DNA of 64,000 nt from Silurus meridionalis (lineage: Eukaryota; Chordata; Actinopteri; Siluriformes; Siluridae), in NCBI RefSeq assembly GCF_014805685.1, contig NC_060892.1, positions 4,815,490 to 4,879,489 on the forward strand. Reading direction: 5' to 3'. A program made the position numbers and the translations under genes. Positions 1 to 11,851 of the stretch are shown here, in pieces. Numbering within the stretch: position 1 is the first letter of the stretch; every line of letters starts with the position of its first letter. The notes beneath the pieces are model-generated. The model did no database searches. It saw nothing but the letters and a program-made list of their open reading frames with translations, and was not told where the DNA came from.

Positions 1-347
1 GATGCAGAATAGAAAATGATAGAAAATTGGAATATTAACAAATGCCTTCAATTCGACAAATCCGTAGTACAAAATGCGATATTTTGCAGATATTCTCCAA
101 TTACATTTCACTGTTCTATTTCAGGAAACGATCACTTGCACTACATGTCATCTTGATAGAGATGAGCTTGTATAATTATAAGGTTAAGTCTTCTATTATA
201 GAGTGGCTCACTTCCTCTCTGATACAAAAAGCTCCCTGAAATGTCTCCTCTGGCGAGCAAAGATGTTTAAGCCTACGTTCTTTTAACCAGAATATATAAA
301 TTTTTGTCTTATCTTAATTATAGATTTGCCTGTATGAGTCTTGAAGA
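1..347. other. No recognised feature
   Basis: AT-rich DNA. The short open frame at 42-239 has no recognisable domain and no splice or Kozak support. Confidence 0.5.
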
Positions 348-469
<122 letters not shown>

Positions 470-518
470 ATTGTTTGACCCGATATTTGACCCGATATTT
501 ACAATCGACACAATCGAA

Positions 519-882
519 GTTTGTGTAGCTAAGCAGGTTCTGGGGCAGCAGGTCAAATGCTTCCAATGATTCTTAAAAAAAAGGGAAAGTTCCATGGTGT
601 GTTTGTGTGTTTTTTTTGCCCTGTACTGGGGTAAAACCAACAAGGGTGCATCTTTTGTACCTTTGGTGTGTATCCTTCACTTGGGAAGATACAAAACCTT
701 AAAGGGTTCTCGATGGTTCAGTCGAAATGAGTTTGTGTAGCTAAACAGGTTCTGGAAGTTACATGGTGTATTTTTGAATTGGCACTGGGGTGGAACCAAC
801 AAGGGTACATCTTTTGTACCTTTAGTATGTATCCTTTACTCCTTCACTTATGTAAATACAAAACCTTAAAAGGACCTCAGAG
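519..882. repeat. Diverged local direct duplication
   Basis: The segment starting GTTTGTGTAGCTAAGCAGG (about 519-700) recurs from about 731 to 882. Shared blocks include ACCAACAAGGGT.CATCTTTTG and ATACAAAACCTTAAA, in the same order and orientation. The second copy has lost part of the first. No coding potential is evident. Confidence 0.75.
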
Positions 883-1692
883 TTTCACAGGTCCCTTAAA
901 TTTGAAAATCTTACTACATGTACAGAAGATGTACAGTTTGATTTACATCATCTCACACTTACATCCTTATTTCTGAGTGTGTGAAATAAGCATGTACTCA
1001 TACTGTGTGTGTTTTTGTTTAACGATGAATGATGTGAGGGTTCTCTAGTGAAAGAGAAAATGTTTTTGCTGTATAGTTGAAAGGTCTCAAGTTGGAATCC
1101 CAACAGCTAATCGATTGGTGTATTTAGTAGAGAGCCAACACAGTCTCAGGGCATTTTGTAATATAGTCACATAATTTTATCTATTGATTCGTGTACATGG
1201 ACACGAATTTCCCTCTTTTTTCATGTCACACAGCACGACTATCTTAGTCTGGCGCCGTCTCCATAGCAAAGGAAGCAGGGGATCATGGGTAATGCTGACA
1301 GAAATGCCAAAGGTAATCTTTTTTCCCCATTTTAATCAGAGAATAAGGCAGAAAATAGACAGATTGGGTAAGGGTAAGGGTTATACTTTAATAAATGTGT
1401 GTGTCTCTGATTAAAGCAGTCTCTTTAATTAACTGGGAAAATATATTTACAATGGTATATAATAGCCAGTAGTTTTACCATATATAAAGTAATAAAACAA
1501 GGATTAATAGTGCATGAAGATTAAAGAAAATCAACAAACGAGAAATAAACAATAGCGCGTCTGTGATATCCAGTGGCAGAAAAAGAAAATCTTTGGCAGC
1601 GACACCAAAGATACTTTTAATTGAAATACATTACATATGAAAAAGGAAAGCACAACTAATCACAGCACAACTTGTCTATTGTGGTTGGATTC
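883..1692. other. Unassigned DNA
   Basis: AT-rich. A weak tRNA B-box-like string (GTCTCAAGTTGGAATCCC, near 1086) could be a decayed SINE, but no A box or tail supports it. The 76-residue plus-strand frame at 1184-1414 is unrecognised. Confidence 0.4.
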
Positions 1693-1848
1693 AGGGTTCA
1701 TTTATGAATCTGGTTCCTTTCAAGGTTTCTTCCTCATGCCATCTCAGGGAGTTTTTCCTTGCCATAGTCATCACCAGCTCGCTTGTTAGGGATAAACGTA
1801 CAATACTATGGAACATAACATAATTGTTTAAAGAGCTATACAAATTAA
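1693..1848 (+). repeat. Family A dispersed repeat, 3' fragment
   Basis: Carries the family A signature CTGGTTCCTTTCAAGGTTTC, then CAGGGAGTTTTTCCTTGCCA, and an end reading GAGCTATACAAATTA. The same order appears in at least seven other places in this window. A hAT-like end starts immediately after it. Confidence 0.8.
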
Positions 1849-1850
1849 CA

Positions 1851-2580
1851 GTGGTGGACAGAGTACACAAGACGTAGTTGAGTTTGATGTAGAGATACAC
1901 AAGGTAAAATATTTCTCCCTTTAAATTTTCACTTGAGTACAAAAGATTTTGCGTTTGAATGTACTTAAGTATCCAAAGTACTATGATTCTCTAAAGTACT
2001 CTTCTTTTAATCAAATTAGTTAAAGTCTGGAGTTTTTTCATCATTTTGTTTAAATCTCAAAATTTTCTACTTGCTGTTGAATTGCCGCTGAACTGTACGT
2101 TGGTGAAAAGTAGATACCACCAAGCAGCAATCAAAAGAAGTTTAAAACAGAGCGAGCGCTGACCCTGATCGGTGGATTGCTGCGTGTTTGACCAGTTAAG
2201 TTTTTATTCACTCATAAATAAAAAGGATTTTGCCAAATGTAGTTGAGAAAAAAATGAATAATAGTATTCCTCCTTCACCATCTCTGGTTGGTAGCTGTAA
2301 TAGTAGGAGGAGCGCTGTCTTGTAAGTGGGATTTGGCAGGTGAAACAAGGTAGAGGGAGGTAAAAAGGTGAGGATTTCAACATTGTGAAAACTGGACACT
2401 CGATTTTACTAACATTGGCACTCTTAATTCAAAGCAAGTCATAGAGAATATTATGGAAAATGTCATTTCATCCTCCCAGATGTTCACCTCTTGAAGATAA
2501 AAGCAGAAGTTTTGTGCAACCTTACATGGATTTGTTATGTAGTAAAAGTAAAGTGGTCGGTAGAAGTTCATTAAATACTG
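1851..2580. mobile_element. hAT-like non-autonomous element, degraded
   Basis: Starts CAGTGGTGGACAGAGTACAC, which resembles a hAT terminus, followed by typical 'GTACTTAAGTA'-rich subterminal sequence. The right end is not clear; a GTAGTAAAAGTAAAGT string near 2537 may be its remnant. No transposase domain is readable. Confidence 0.45.
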
Positions 2581-3159
2581 CCATTCTTTCTGAATACTAA
2601 TCCGTTCGCATCCTCAGCCCCTCTCTCTCTCTTCAAACTGATGCTTCATGCCGAGAATGGCCAGAAGACACGGCTGCCAGGAACACCAAGGGAAAGCGTG
2701 TGATGAAGCCAAGGGCTATGTTCCAGCATCCCATTATTTATCAATGTGAGACAAAAGCACCTTGCTATTGTTTCACAGTTGGTGCCGAATTCCTTCCATT
2801 CTAAGCAACAGTATGAGGGAGTGAGTGGAAATATATTTAGTTTTTGTTCAAAATGACATCACTAGCCATAATAGTATCAAGTTATTCATATATTCACTGA
2901 TTGCGATTTAAGTTCAAAAAGGCAAAGAAAACTGGAATCTCTCTTTTTAATAATTCTAAACAGTAGTTACTGCTGCATTAAAAGAAAGAGCTGGAGATCG
3001 AATGCATATTTAAAATATTCCTACCGCACAATAACATTACATACAAAGGTTACATAGTAATATTGAATATATCCATCCACTTTTTTAGTAGTAGTATAAA
3101 CAAATATACCAAATGAATATAATAAAAAAATAATTATCCTATTCTCATTTGCTGTTATA
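2581..3159. other. Unassigned DNA
   Basis: The 2590-2830 part is less AT-rich than its surroundings, without an open frame or repeat signature that I recognise. It could be a conserved non-coding block or simply unique sequence. Confidence 0.35.
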
Positions 3160-3520
3160 ATCACCTCCACACTTCTGGACAAATGTTAGAATAGATTTTG
3201 GAGATTTGTGCTCATTCAGCCACAAGGTTGTTGGTAAGGTCAGGTACTGATGTAGGTGAGGTGAGGAGGCCTGGGGTGCAGTCAGAAATCCAAAAAATCC
3301 CTATGGTGTTTTATATGGTTGAGATCGGACCTCTATAGCAGTAGATCTTCGACTCCAAACAATGTAAGGTATATCTTCATGGAGCTGGCTTTGTGCACAG
3401 AGGAACAGGTTTGGGTTTTCTAGTTAAAATGAAGGGAACATTTTCATTATTCCACATCCACAATTGTGTGCCTCCAACTTTGTGGTAACAGTTTGAGGAA
3501 GTGCCACATATGACTAGTAA
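3160..3520 (-). mobile_element. Tc1-like relic, subfamily D
   Basis: The plus strand reads as antisense of a Tc1-type transposase C-terminus: GGAGATTTGTGCTCATTCAG, GTCAGGTACTGATGTA and GGAGCTGGCTTTGTGCACAG. These blocks recur in the same order at 27.7, 29.7, 30.5 and 34.5 kb and in the opposite orientation at 6.4, 11.5, 12.8 and 16.0 kb. Frameshifts remove coding capacity. Confidence 0.8.
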
Positions 3521-4428
3521 ATTCAGGAGTCCCACTGCTTAATAGTGTCTTTATATAAATCTATAGTTAGATAAATTTATATTTATATTTACAAATCAAA
3601 CAAAACAATGTCACTATTACGTCTTGAGGCAACAGATAAAAAATTATTCTAGAAGAGGTTTGGTTATGGTTTACAGAGCTACCTAGGAGGTCTAGTGGGC
3701 ACATCTGCTGTTAGTCTCTTTTGTGTCGTGGTGCTGTTTCCTCACCACATGTGGCTCTATCTTCTGCCAACTGCTCAGTCTTTTTGAAGAGATAATGAGA
3801 TTCAGGGAAGGTTCAAGGCTCAAGGCAAAAGCCAGTTTCCACTGGACCAAATTCACAAGTGTACAGTACCTGTGTCTGTTTTCCATCACATAATGGTACC
3901 TGTAAAAAAATAGAATGTGATAAAAGGAGACATAGAAATCAAACTGGTTCATTTTGGGAAACATGTTAAATGCATACCATAATACAATGTTAGAGTTTTG
4001 TAAAGATATAATATAAAAAGCCACAAATTCCATACGACAAATAGAGCACTGTACATGTATTAAATCTCCATTAAGGTATACAGCATGTAATGTGTAATTA
4101 TACTTAACAGAAGCCATATGTATTTGAAAATGGGATAAATATCAGTGACAAGGAAACAGTATTTTGGGGCTATTTAAAAAAAATGAGATGACACTCTGAT
4201 ACCCAGGTTCAGATATCAAAGGAAAATCATCTAATTTGTTTCTGTTCTGTAACAAACATTGGATAATGTAGAATATTGTTTGCATTGTAGGACATATGAA
4301 AACAGTAGCTGCATTTCTAAGCATTTGTTGAAATACTTCACTAACAGAGAACTGGAGTTTTCATTATAATTTGGTTAGAATATTTAAAAATTATATGTAG
4401 ACTTTATTATATTTATTAGATACAGTAA
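3521..4428. other. Unassigned DNA with one unrecognised minus frame
   Basis: A 141-residue minus-strand frame (4117-3692) contains an acceptor-like TTTTTTTACAG at about 3900, but its translation matches nothing I know and its first half is AT-rich low-quality sequence. I do not call it a gene. Confidence 0.35.
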
Positions 4429-4945
4429 GTCTCTGACTTACGAATGAGTTTGGTTCCAGGAGCACGTTCATGAGTCTGTTCTCAAATCCAACAAAGTGAG
4501 GTTTATACACTGTTGGCAAAATACTGTTATTTTTTTTATTTTGATATTATCTATAACTCGATATTATTGTTGTTCACATGTTCCACGATCTTGTCCTTGT
4601 TCTGTTGAATTGGGCTGATGGTTGAACGATTCGAGTTATAAGATCGAGCGATGTCTACTGTCCAAGCTCTCCATTTTTATTATATTACTTTTGTTTTGCT
4701 GGTTATTGCTTTGTTTTCTTTGCAGTCCTCTCCATGTCACCGCTGTTTTTCTGGTTGCTTCCGGAGATCCTACAGTTTGATTGAGCATTGTATTTCTGTA
4801 CAACCGCTTGCAGCAAAGGGTGCCCGGAGGTGACAATGTCCGGCAGATACGTAAACTACTTCTGCAATCCGTTTGCATCTATGAAAGTTCGCAATGCGAA
4901 GGTTTATTTGCATCTGTGAAAGTTCGCAACTCGAATGCAAAAATC
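4429..4945. mobile_element. Tigger/pogo-like fragment
   Basis: Starts TACAGTAAGTCTCTGACTTA in the style of Tigger-type ends, and later repeats GTTCGCAA.(T/C)GAA-type strings. Positions about 4867-4900 and 4905-4940 are a short direct duplication (GCATCT.TGAAAGTTCGCAA). A matching inverted right end was not found. Confidence 0.45.
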
Positions 4946-6394
4946 TTAAAATGAAAAATATATATATTTTTTGTTTGTCGATTGTAGATATAATATATAA
5001 TTTTGTCACACAACAGATATTTAAAAAGGGAAACTACATTATTACCAAAGATCGCTGAGCTGAGCAAAAAAATTTGTTCTAGTCAGACACATTAACAGGC
5101 CAAATCTATAATGATATAATGGTATTTGGACAAAAATTTGCCAATAAATGATATATGCTCTTGGCCAAAAAGCGTCACCAAATTAGCATTGGCACTTAAT
5201 TAATCACATTACTCACTTTGCAACAAAAGTACAGACAGAAACATTTTTGTAGACTCTAATGTTAATGCCTGTATACGAGGGGGTAGAACCTAGTCTATGC
5301 AGGATGTCAGGTCTGACTATTCGTCTGGTGCATTAGCAATGTTTTCACATCACCATTCTGACTGACCTTTCACATGAGCAGAGGAAAAAAAAAACCTGCA
5401 AGGGAAAGCCTGTGAGGTCCTACTTCCAAATCATTTCAGTACATCTGTTATGACTGCAGCAGCTGGGGGTGAATAAGAAATGGCCTGGTGTGACAAACTG
5501 AACCCTTTTGTCCCAGTGTGGTCCACCTCCTTCAAAAAAGAATAAGAGACAGTTGCTTTTCTACTGCAGCCCTGTGATGTTTGATCTCCTGAGATGAAGG
5601 GTCTGGACCCTTGTGTGAGTAAACAACAGTAGCCATCTAAAAGACCCACTTCAGATAGAAAAAAAGCAGCATGCATTACCATTGCTCCCAGCTTTCCTTT
5701 TACCCCAAGGCCCCATCAGGCAGCGATTAATTAGTTGATTAGATTTTTTCCAATTAATTTTATTCAGTTAGTACCATCATCAGCCACAATGCAAATGAAA
5801 AACCTTAATGCAATGCTAATGCGCTGTGTATCACGACTGTGTGGGTGAAAAGATTTAGTTTCTACATTTGCACGAAACTTTAACGCAGTGGATCAACTTG
5901 TTATAATTTGTGCTATAATTTTGGGTGCTAAGTACAAAAAAAATTCTTATAAAGTCCAAGGCAATAAAGTGAGTAAGTCTCAGATTTTTGCACACGTCTC
6001 TGGCATTAAGATTCAGAATCCTAAAGCATGCAATCTGATTGACTCTGTGTACTTTTGTGTGCAGCAAAAACGCATAAAGTTTCAGAGATTTAATCACCAG
6101 TCTGAAAATAAATCTCATGCTCCTGTACTTAAAGGTTATAAAAGTGTTTGGGTTTGAAAGCAAATAGGGGTGGGTGAAAGAATCATTTCACACATTAACT
6201 AACAGGCTGATGAAGGAGGTCTGTTCATGGTCATTAGCAAATATCACTCAAATTTCTGAGAAAACAGGCAGCTCTTGGCCACATGACTAATGAAACATGG
6301 CTTGCAAGAATACCTAGAAGGTCGCTCTGGCATTTAAACAGGAACTAATAGTATACAGTATTATAACGTTTAAGTATTACATTTGATTAATCAA
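4946..6394. other. Unassigned DNA
   Basis: No exon or repeat signature recognised. Around 5715-5790 is a run of TTAATTAG/AATTAATT homeobox-type core motifs (GATTAATTAGTTGATTAG), which might mark a regulatory element. The 102- and 89-residue frames at 5855-6163 are opposite-strand shadows of each other and unrecognised. Confidence 0.3.
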
Positions 6395-6632
6395 TGAATG
6401 AATTGGAACACGAACGGCACCCCAGGGCTCCTCACCACACCTACATCAGTACCTGACTTTACTAACACACTTGTACCTAAATTAGCACAAATCTCCACAA
6501 ATACACTAAAAAATCTAAACAGAAAAGGTAATAATAAGAGCAAATTGGGACTAAATGTAGAATGTGATGCTCAAAAAGCACATACAATAATTATGACCAG
6601 GTGTCCGCAACCTTTTGCCAATGTAATGCATT
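6395..6632 (+). mobile_element. Tc1-like relic, subfamily D, C-terminal piece
   Basis: The plus strand encodes a degraded transposase tail: [19 protein letters not shown] then NTLKNL. It ends with GTGTCCGCAACCTTTTGCCA, the mutated terminal inverted repeat. The left part of the element is missing. Confidence 0.75.
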
Positions 6633-7689
6633 AGTCACTTTGGTTTTTACCGCACACCATTATTTTGCAGTGAATTCATGTCTTTATTAAAAGACACAAC
6701 AGATTAAACACAACACAACAGATTAAACACAACAGATTGTTGTGTTTCTACTAAACATCCAGCTACTGTTTCTCTTTGTGGTTTTTATGTTAATTAATCA
6801 AGAATGATCCATCGCAAAATAAAAGGCAATGATAGTATTATTAGCTTTGATGTGAACATTAGATTTTAACAAGTAAATCATATAGAAAATATAGTGAGTT
6901 CCTTCTATAATGTTAAAGATTGCCATTTCCTACATAATGTTTTACTTTCATGGTTCATCATAAAATCTCATTTCCAAAAGCGTTGACATTTAAAAAAAAA
7001 AAATCGTAGCATTAATGCTCAAGAGGATTGATTAAAATAGCATTTCTGGGAGCAAAATAAGCATCAGGGCCATCAAGGATCAAAATCAGAGATTATTAAA
7101 ATCACTGACTTACATTTCATTTATGACTTACATTACATTTATATTTTTATCCATTAATATTTATTCCATCATTCCCAATAGTCTGTTCATTTCATATTAT
7201 TTCTGTCAAATGTGCTGCGTCTTGAAGCAACACGTCCGAGTGTAATTGCCAGTTTAAATTTCTATCCCAATAGATTTTAACCATCATGTAAATCCATGTT
7301 CAACCTGTTGTTCTAACCAGTCAGATTGTGACTTGCTCACTCCAAGGCCCGCTAGAAGGCGTCCAAACACGTCAGCATTTTCACGTCATTTGATTCGATG
7401 ATCAGATCCCTTACTAGTCAGATCCCTTACTAGTAGCTCTTAAAACGCATCTGTAGCAATCTGCGCAAGCGCAAATATATTCGTGTGGATTTAATAGCTG
7501 TTTTTTCATTCCACAATGGCTGAGGAGAAGAAATCGAATTTGGACATAGATACACTTACAAAGACATTTACAAAACAGAACTTTCATAAAAAACTGTAGA
7601 TCATGAGGAAAGGTCGACCAAAACAGTTCAAAACAGGTGTTAACCTTTTCATGAACCATTTCTACTTTTGCGTTTTCTTTCATGTAGAA
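6633..7689. other. Unassigned DNA; 16-bp tandem duplication at 7403-7434
   Basis: Mostly AT-rich. CAGATCCCTTACTAGT occurs twice in tandem at 7403-7434. A 27-codon frame at 7516-7599 starts in a good context (CACAATGG) and reads MAEEKKSNLDIDTLTKTFTK before a stop; no downstream exon or family was recognised, so it is not called. Confidence 0.35.
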
Positions 7690-8240
7690 TTTGTACAAAA
7701 TCACACAATTTGCCTTAAATTCAAATCCCCAGGAAAACCCTAATGCACAATTGCACAAAAATACTTTGTTACTGTACTTAAGTAGATTTTTCTGGTATCA
7801 GTACTTTACTTTTCACTTTCACTCATTACAGTTTTACACAAATATTTGTACTTTCTACTTCTTACATTTTCAAAACAGGCTCGTTACTTTGGTTTTAATC
7901 TATTTGGTGAAATGTCAATATTTTTCCTTTCTTATTGCGTCGTTTTCAGCCCAATAACATATTTCCTGTCATTGGACAGGTTTTTCAATCTACCACCGGT
8001 GTATAATTTCCTGGCTCTCACACACCACAGATGTAGACTAGCTTATAAAACTAACAACAAGCGGGGCAGAAGGCAACAAGAAGTCTGGGGGTAACGTGGA
8101 GGAGACAGAGAGAGTCAGTGATGTAAACATGACTGAGAACAGACACATTCCTGATCACCTGATCATCATCATCTTTTCTCTGCTTGTGTTCTATATGGTG
8201 GATGTTCAGCCTGGATACATTTATTAGGTAACAAAATGTT
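7690..8240. mobile_element. hAT-like non-autonomous element, copy 1
   Basis: Shares a block of about 500 bp (by eye about 85% identical) with the minus strand at 50.9-52.3 kb. It includes ATTTCCTGGCTCT.ACACAC, GTAAACATGACTG and CCTGATCACCTGATCATC. It has the 'GTACTTAAGTAGATTTT' and 'AGTACTTTACTTTTCACTTT' subterminal character of fish hAT miniatures. Frameshifts break the open frame seen in the other copy. Confidence 0.65.
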
Positions 8241-8261
8241 GAATTCGTTTTGTATTAATAT

Positions 8262-9059
8262 ATTAATTAAGGCTGTCAAAATGCAAATTCATTTTAACAG
8301 CACTGGTTTTATTAACGGGCGATTAATGCAGCGCGCATTTCCGTTTGATCGTTTTTATGAAATTTTAAATAAATAAATATAAAAGAGGCAAAATTAAAAC
8401 CTTCAGCGCAACACACGATTATTCACGACGTCCTTTCTTTACTCAGATATAAATAATAAATAAATAAATAAACTCCACTGAAAAATAATTTTTAATCAGT
8501 AAACATTTGTTTTACTGATGCGGCAAGTCTCAAATCAGCACCAAAATCCGCCATGATTCACACAATTAACCCTCTGGGGTCGACAAACGCACCGGCGAAT
8601 GTTTATATTACACATAATAACAACAAAACTTAATAAACAACAAAACAAAACTATAACTTTGACTCATCTCTCTTAACAGACACAAATAAAACCTGAACCT
8701 CAGTGAATAATTGCCTCACACACAATAAATATATGTATAAAAGGCTCAAAAAGTCTATTTGTATTCACATCGAATACAAATATTCCCTGATTATGTAATC
8801 CATATGAAAGTTATAAGAGGTACAGTTTCTCCGGTATCACCTCATTAACCGTCCGTGTGGAAACATAGCAAAGGTTCCGTTTAATGTCCCGATAATTTAC
8901 GTAATTTAAAACACCATAATTACTTTAAAACGTTGACAAGAATATTTTGTCTTCATGCTCTATGTTGAGTTTGCTTTTTACAAACAATAAACATACATTT
9001 GCATAAGGCATCAATATTTGTCCATGCCCATGTTGATTAGAGTATAAAAAATGGGAAAT
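8262..9059. mobile_element. Probable degraded hAT-type region
   Basis: Begins TTAAGGCTGTCAAAATGCAA and ends near TTAAGGGACATTTAGAACAG, strings I associate with a common fish hAT family. A second family junction may lie at 8570 (ACCCTCTGGGGTCGAC). Boundaries are uncertain and no protein is encoded. Confidence 0.35.
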
Positions 9060-9372
9060 TATTAATTTAAGGGACATTTAGAACAGAAAACAGTTGGAAC
9101 AGTTTTTTATAAGTGTAAGTGTGTTCCTAATGAGCAAGCCTGGGGCGACTGTGGCAAGAAAAAATTCCCTGAGGTGGCATAAGGAAAAAACCTTGAGAGG
9201 AACCAGACTCAAGAGGGAACCCATCTTAATCTGGGTGGCAGCTAAAGGTTGTTGAGGTGTGCAGTGTTGAACATATGCAGCCTGTAGTTCTGAGTCATTG
9301 TAGCAGACTGTCAAAATAAAGTAGAGTCCAAATCCATCCTTAAAAGCTCCTGTGTTGTTCCGTAATTTCATG
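9060..9372 (-). repeat. Family A dispersed repeat, minus copy
   Basis: Read on the minus strand it gives TCTGGTTCCTCTCAAGGTTT, then AGGGAATTTTTTCTTGCCAC and CAGTCGCCCCAGGCTTGCTC. It faces a plus-strand copy at 10.5-10.9 kb. Confidence 0.85.
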
Positions 9373-9435
9373 AATCCTCAGGTCGTTGATGTGAAACAGT
9401 CGTCACTGGTACCTCACAAGCATGTTAAGGAGCAT

Positions 9436-9463
<28 letters not shown>
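9436..9463. repeat. (GA)n microsatellite
   Basis: About 14 GA units between family A sequence and a degraded LINE. Confidence 0.95.
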
Positions 9464-9467
<4 letters not shown>

Positions 9468-9854
9468 GTGACTGAGAGAAAAATATTAAGGACACTGTGC
9501 AGTTGGGGACTCCGCAAGACTCGCTATCACAGCATAACTAAAAGGGAGAGTCAGAAGGTAACACAGACATGAGGGATCTCCGGGATCAACAAACCTGAGT
9601 GAAGAGTGAGAGTGAGGGGACGACAGCATACAAGTATCCCAATGCACCAAACACTTTATATCCATGATCCCTCCAGATATTCCTCTTTACCTCAGAAAAA
9701 TCTATTAATAAAAGACTTGACAAAATAAATGTTTTCAGCCTCAACTTGAACACTGAGACTGTGTCTGAGTCCCGAACACTGATTGGAAGGCTGTTTCATA
9801 ACTGTGGGGCAGAAGGAAGTTATCCAGCTTCCACTGTCTGATGTCCTTTACACA

Positions 9855-10010
9855 CTACTCAACATTGTTAAGATGATTTCTCTCATCTGGTTTTGCTGAA
9901 ACATACAACTGTGTATCATCAGCATAGCCATGTTTACATATAATTTCCCTTAGAGGCAGCATATATAAAGTGAAAAGCAGCGGGCCTAAGACCGATCCTT
10001 ACGGAACACA
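9855..10010 (-). pseudogene. L2-type LINE reverse transcriptase fragment
   Basis: The minus strand translates as [19 protein letters not shown], then [20 protein letters not shown]. This covers the QGSVLGP motif and the YADD catalytic motif of a non-LTR reverse transcriptase. The Gln before GSVLGP has become TAA, so the copy is dead. L2/Rex-type affinity is judged from the [12 protein letters not shown] and YADDTQLY wording. The 9470-9850 stretch below is probably more of the same element, but untranslatable. Confidence 0.85.
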
Positions 10011-10539
10011 TACTTATGTGAATATTCCAAAGAGTACATAATTATCAACCATAACAAAACAGCAAGTCATTTTTAAGCCATTTTTCTTCCCAGACAACAA
10101 TCAAATCTCAGACACTAGATAGTTCCTCTTTATTGCAGGACAGATACAATTAACCATGGAGGAGAAAGAGCGATACGTGCTTCCTCGTAACTACTGCTCA
10201 GGCACCATTATGGGAGAGATAACTGTGCTTAGACCAGAGAGACAACTCCTCCATTCTTACTGTTCATGACTGGCTATCATTTCTCTCACTGAAAGGAAAG
10301 AAAAAGGGAGGACCAATTATGTTCTCTTCGACTCCTCACTAGAGATGGCTATGGCATCATCTTATTTTGAAGTTGCGATCTGCCAATGCGAAAGCTTTAT
10401 TGTTAAACCACTCCAGAACCCCGACATATCATTTTTTAAAAAGCTTTCGTCGTTCTCGGTTAAAAAGACAACATTATTCTCGACAGCCGATAAGACTCAT
10501 GATGCAATGTTGGCTTCAGCCTTGCTTTGAAGATTCTCC

Positions 10540-10938
10540 TCAATTGGGGGCCACTCTGTGCAGCTGGGGATGGTTTCACATCAACGGCCTGAGGATCCAT
10601 TAAATTACGGAGCAACACATGCACTTTTGAGGATGGATTTGGACTGTACTTAATGTTGACAGTCTGCTACAATGACTCAGGACTACAGGTTGCATTTAAT
10701 CACCCATCACTGCACAACTCAACATCGGTTAACTGTAATAAATAGACATTCGGTGCCACCTAAATAAGGATGGGTTCTCACTTGAGTCTGGTTCCTCTCA
10801 AGGTTTTTTCCTTATGCCATCTCAGTGTTACAATTATAAAGAACAATCCTATTCATTCTTTATTACTGCATTTTCTGTGTAAAGCTGCTTTGAGACAATG
10901 CCCATTGTTTCAAGCTCTATACAAATAAAAATGAATTG
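10540..10938 (+). repeat. Family A dispersed repeat, near full-length
   Basis: Contains AGCTGGGGATGGTTTCACAT, GGATGGATTTGGACTGTACT, GTCTGGTTCCTCTCAAGGTT, GTAAAGCTGCTTTGAGACAA and a tail TACAAATAAAAATGAATTGA. The ATTGAA-type tail suggests mobilisation by an L2-clade LINE. Region 10011-10539 upstream is unassigned. Confidence 0.85.
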
Positions 10939-10941
10939 AAG

Positions 10942-11851
10942 ATGCACTATATGGACAAAAGCATTGGCTTGGCTCCAGCTGTATTTGGTTTGTCCTCAAA
11001 CTGAAGTTGGAGGTAGAGCCCTGCACGGGACTGGGTTCTTCCATCTCGCTCGCTCCTGCTGAAATTTTGACCATTGCCGCCCACTCCCGAAAACCGCGTC
11101 CCACTCCTGCGATTTTTGTGTCCACTTTCGCCTGCTCCAGCAAACATTCTTGTCACAGATTAAAAAGATTGTTTAAAAATGTACACAAATGTTAAGGCTA
11201 TGATTAAATTACAGAATAATTGCAGCCATAAACCATTAGACTGTAAGTTTAAGTAAAAATTAAGTAAAATAAAGCAATGCTAAAGCACCACACATGAAAA
11301 ACCACTTGGGATTTTTATATGCTTTATTAGCGTAAAAAACTAACAAACAACTTTAAACAAAACATTACAATTAGCAGGATGATAGAACTCTTGCTATATT
11401 TGTTTGACTGCCCATGGCAAAGGTAAAACTACCTGCTCCCATTACATTTGCAATTATTTAGGATGTCTTTGGACGTGGTAGCATTTAATTTTCCCCTCAC
11501 CTGAACTCGACGTCCCAAACCTGTTCCAGCATGACAATGGCCCTGTGCACAAAGCCAGTTTCGTGAACATATAGGTTGAAGTGGAAGATCGTGAGTGGCC
11601 TGCTTTAGAGCTCAGACATCACCCCTATCAAACACCTTTGGGCTGAACATCACCTCACCTACTGACAATATCTGACTTTACTAAAACCCTTGAGGCTGAA
11701 TGACCACAAATCCCCTCAAGCACACTTTTAAATCTAGTGGAACATCTTTCTTGAAGAGTGGAGATTATTATTAGAATTGGATTTTCCAAAAGCAAATACA
11801 AATCGTATTGTCCGGTCCCCACAAACTTTTTTTTGGCCGTCTATTGTATAG
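10942..11851 (+). mobile_element. Tc1-like relic, subfamily D, split by an insert
   Basis: The left terminal part (CACTATATGGACAAAAGC) runs to about 11011 and the element resumes at about 11451 (AGGATGTCTTTGGACGTGG). It continues through the antisense-free transposase C-terminus (CAGCATGACAATGGCCCTGT) to a right end near GTCTATTGTATAG. The 439-bp insert (11012-11450) begins GGTAGAGCCCTGCACGGGAC and is of unknown type. Confidence 0.75.

Noticed and set aside
3692..4117. 141-residue minus-strand frame as a terminal exon
   Set aside because: There is an acceptor-like tract near 3900, but the downstream translation matches no family and nothing upstream joins to it.
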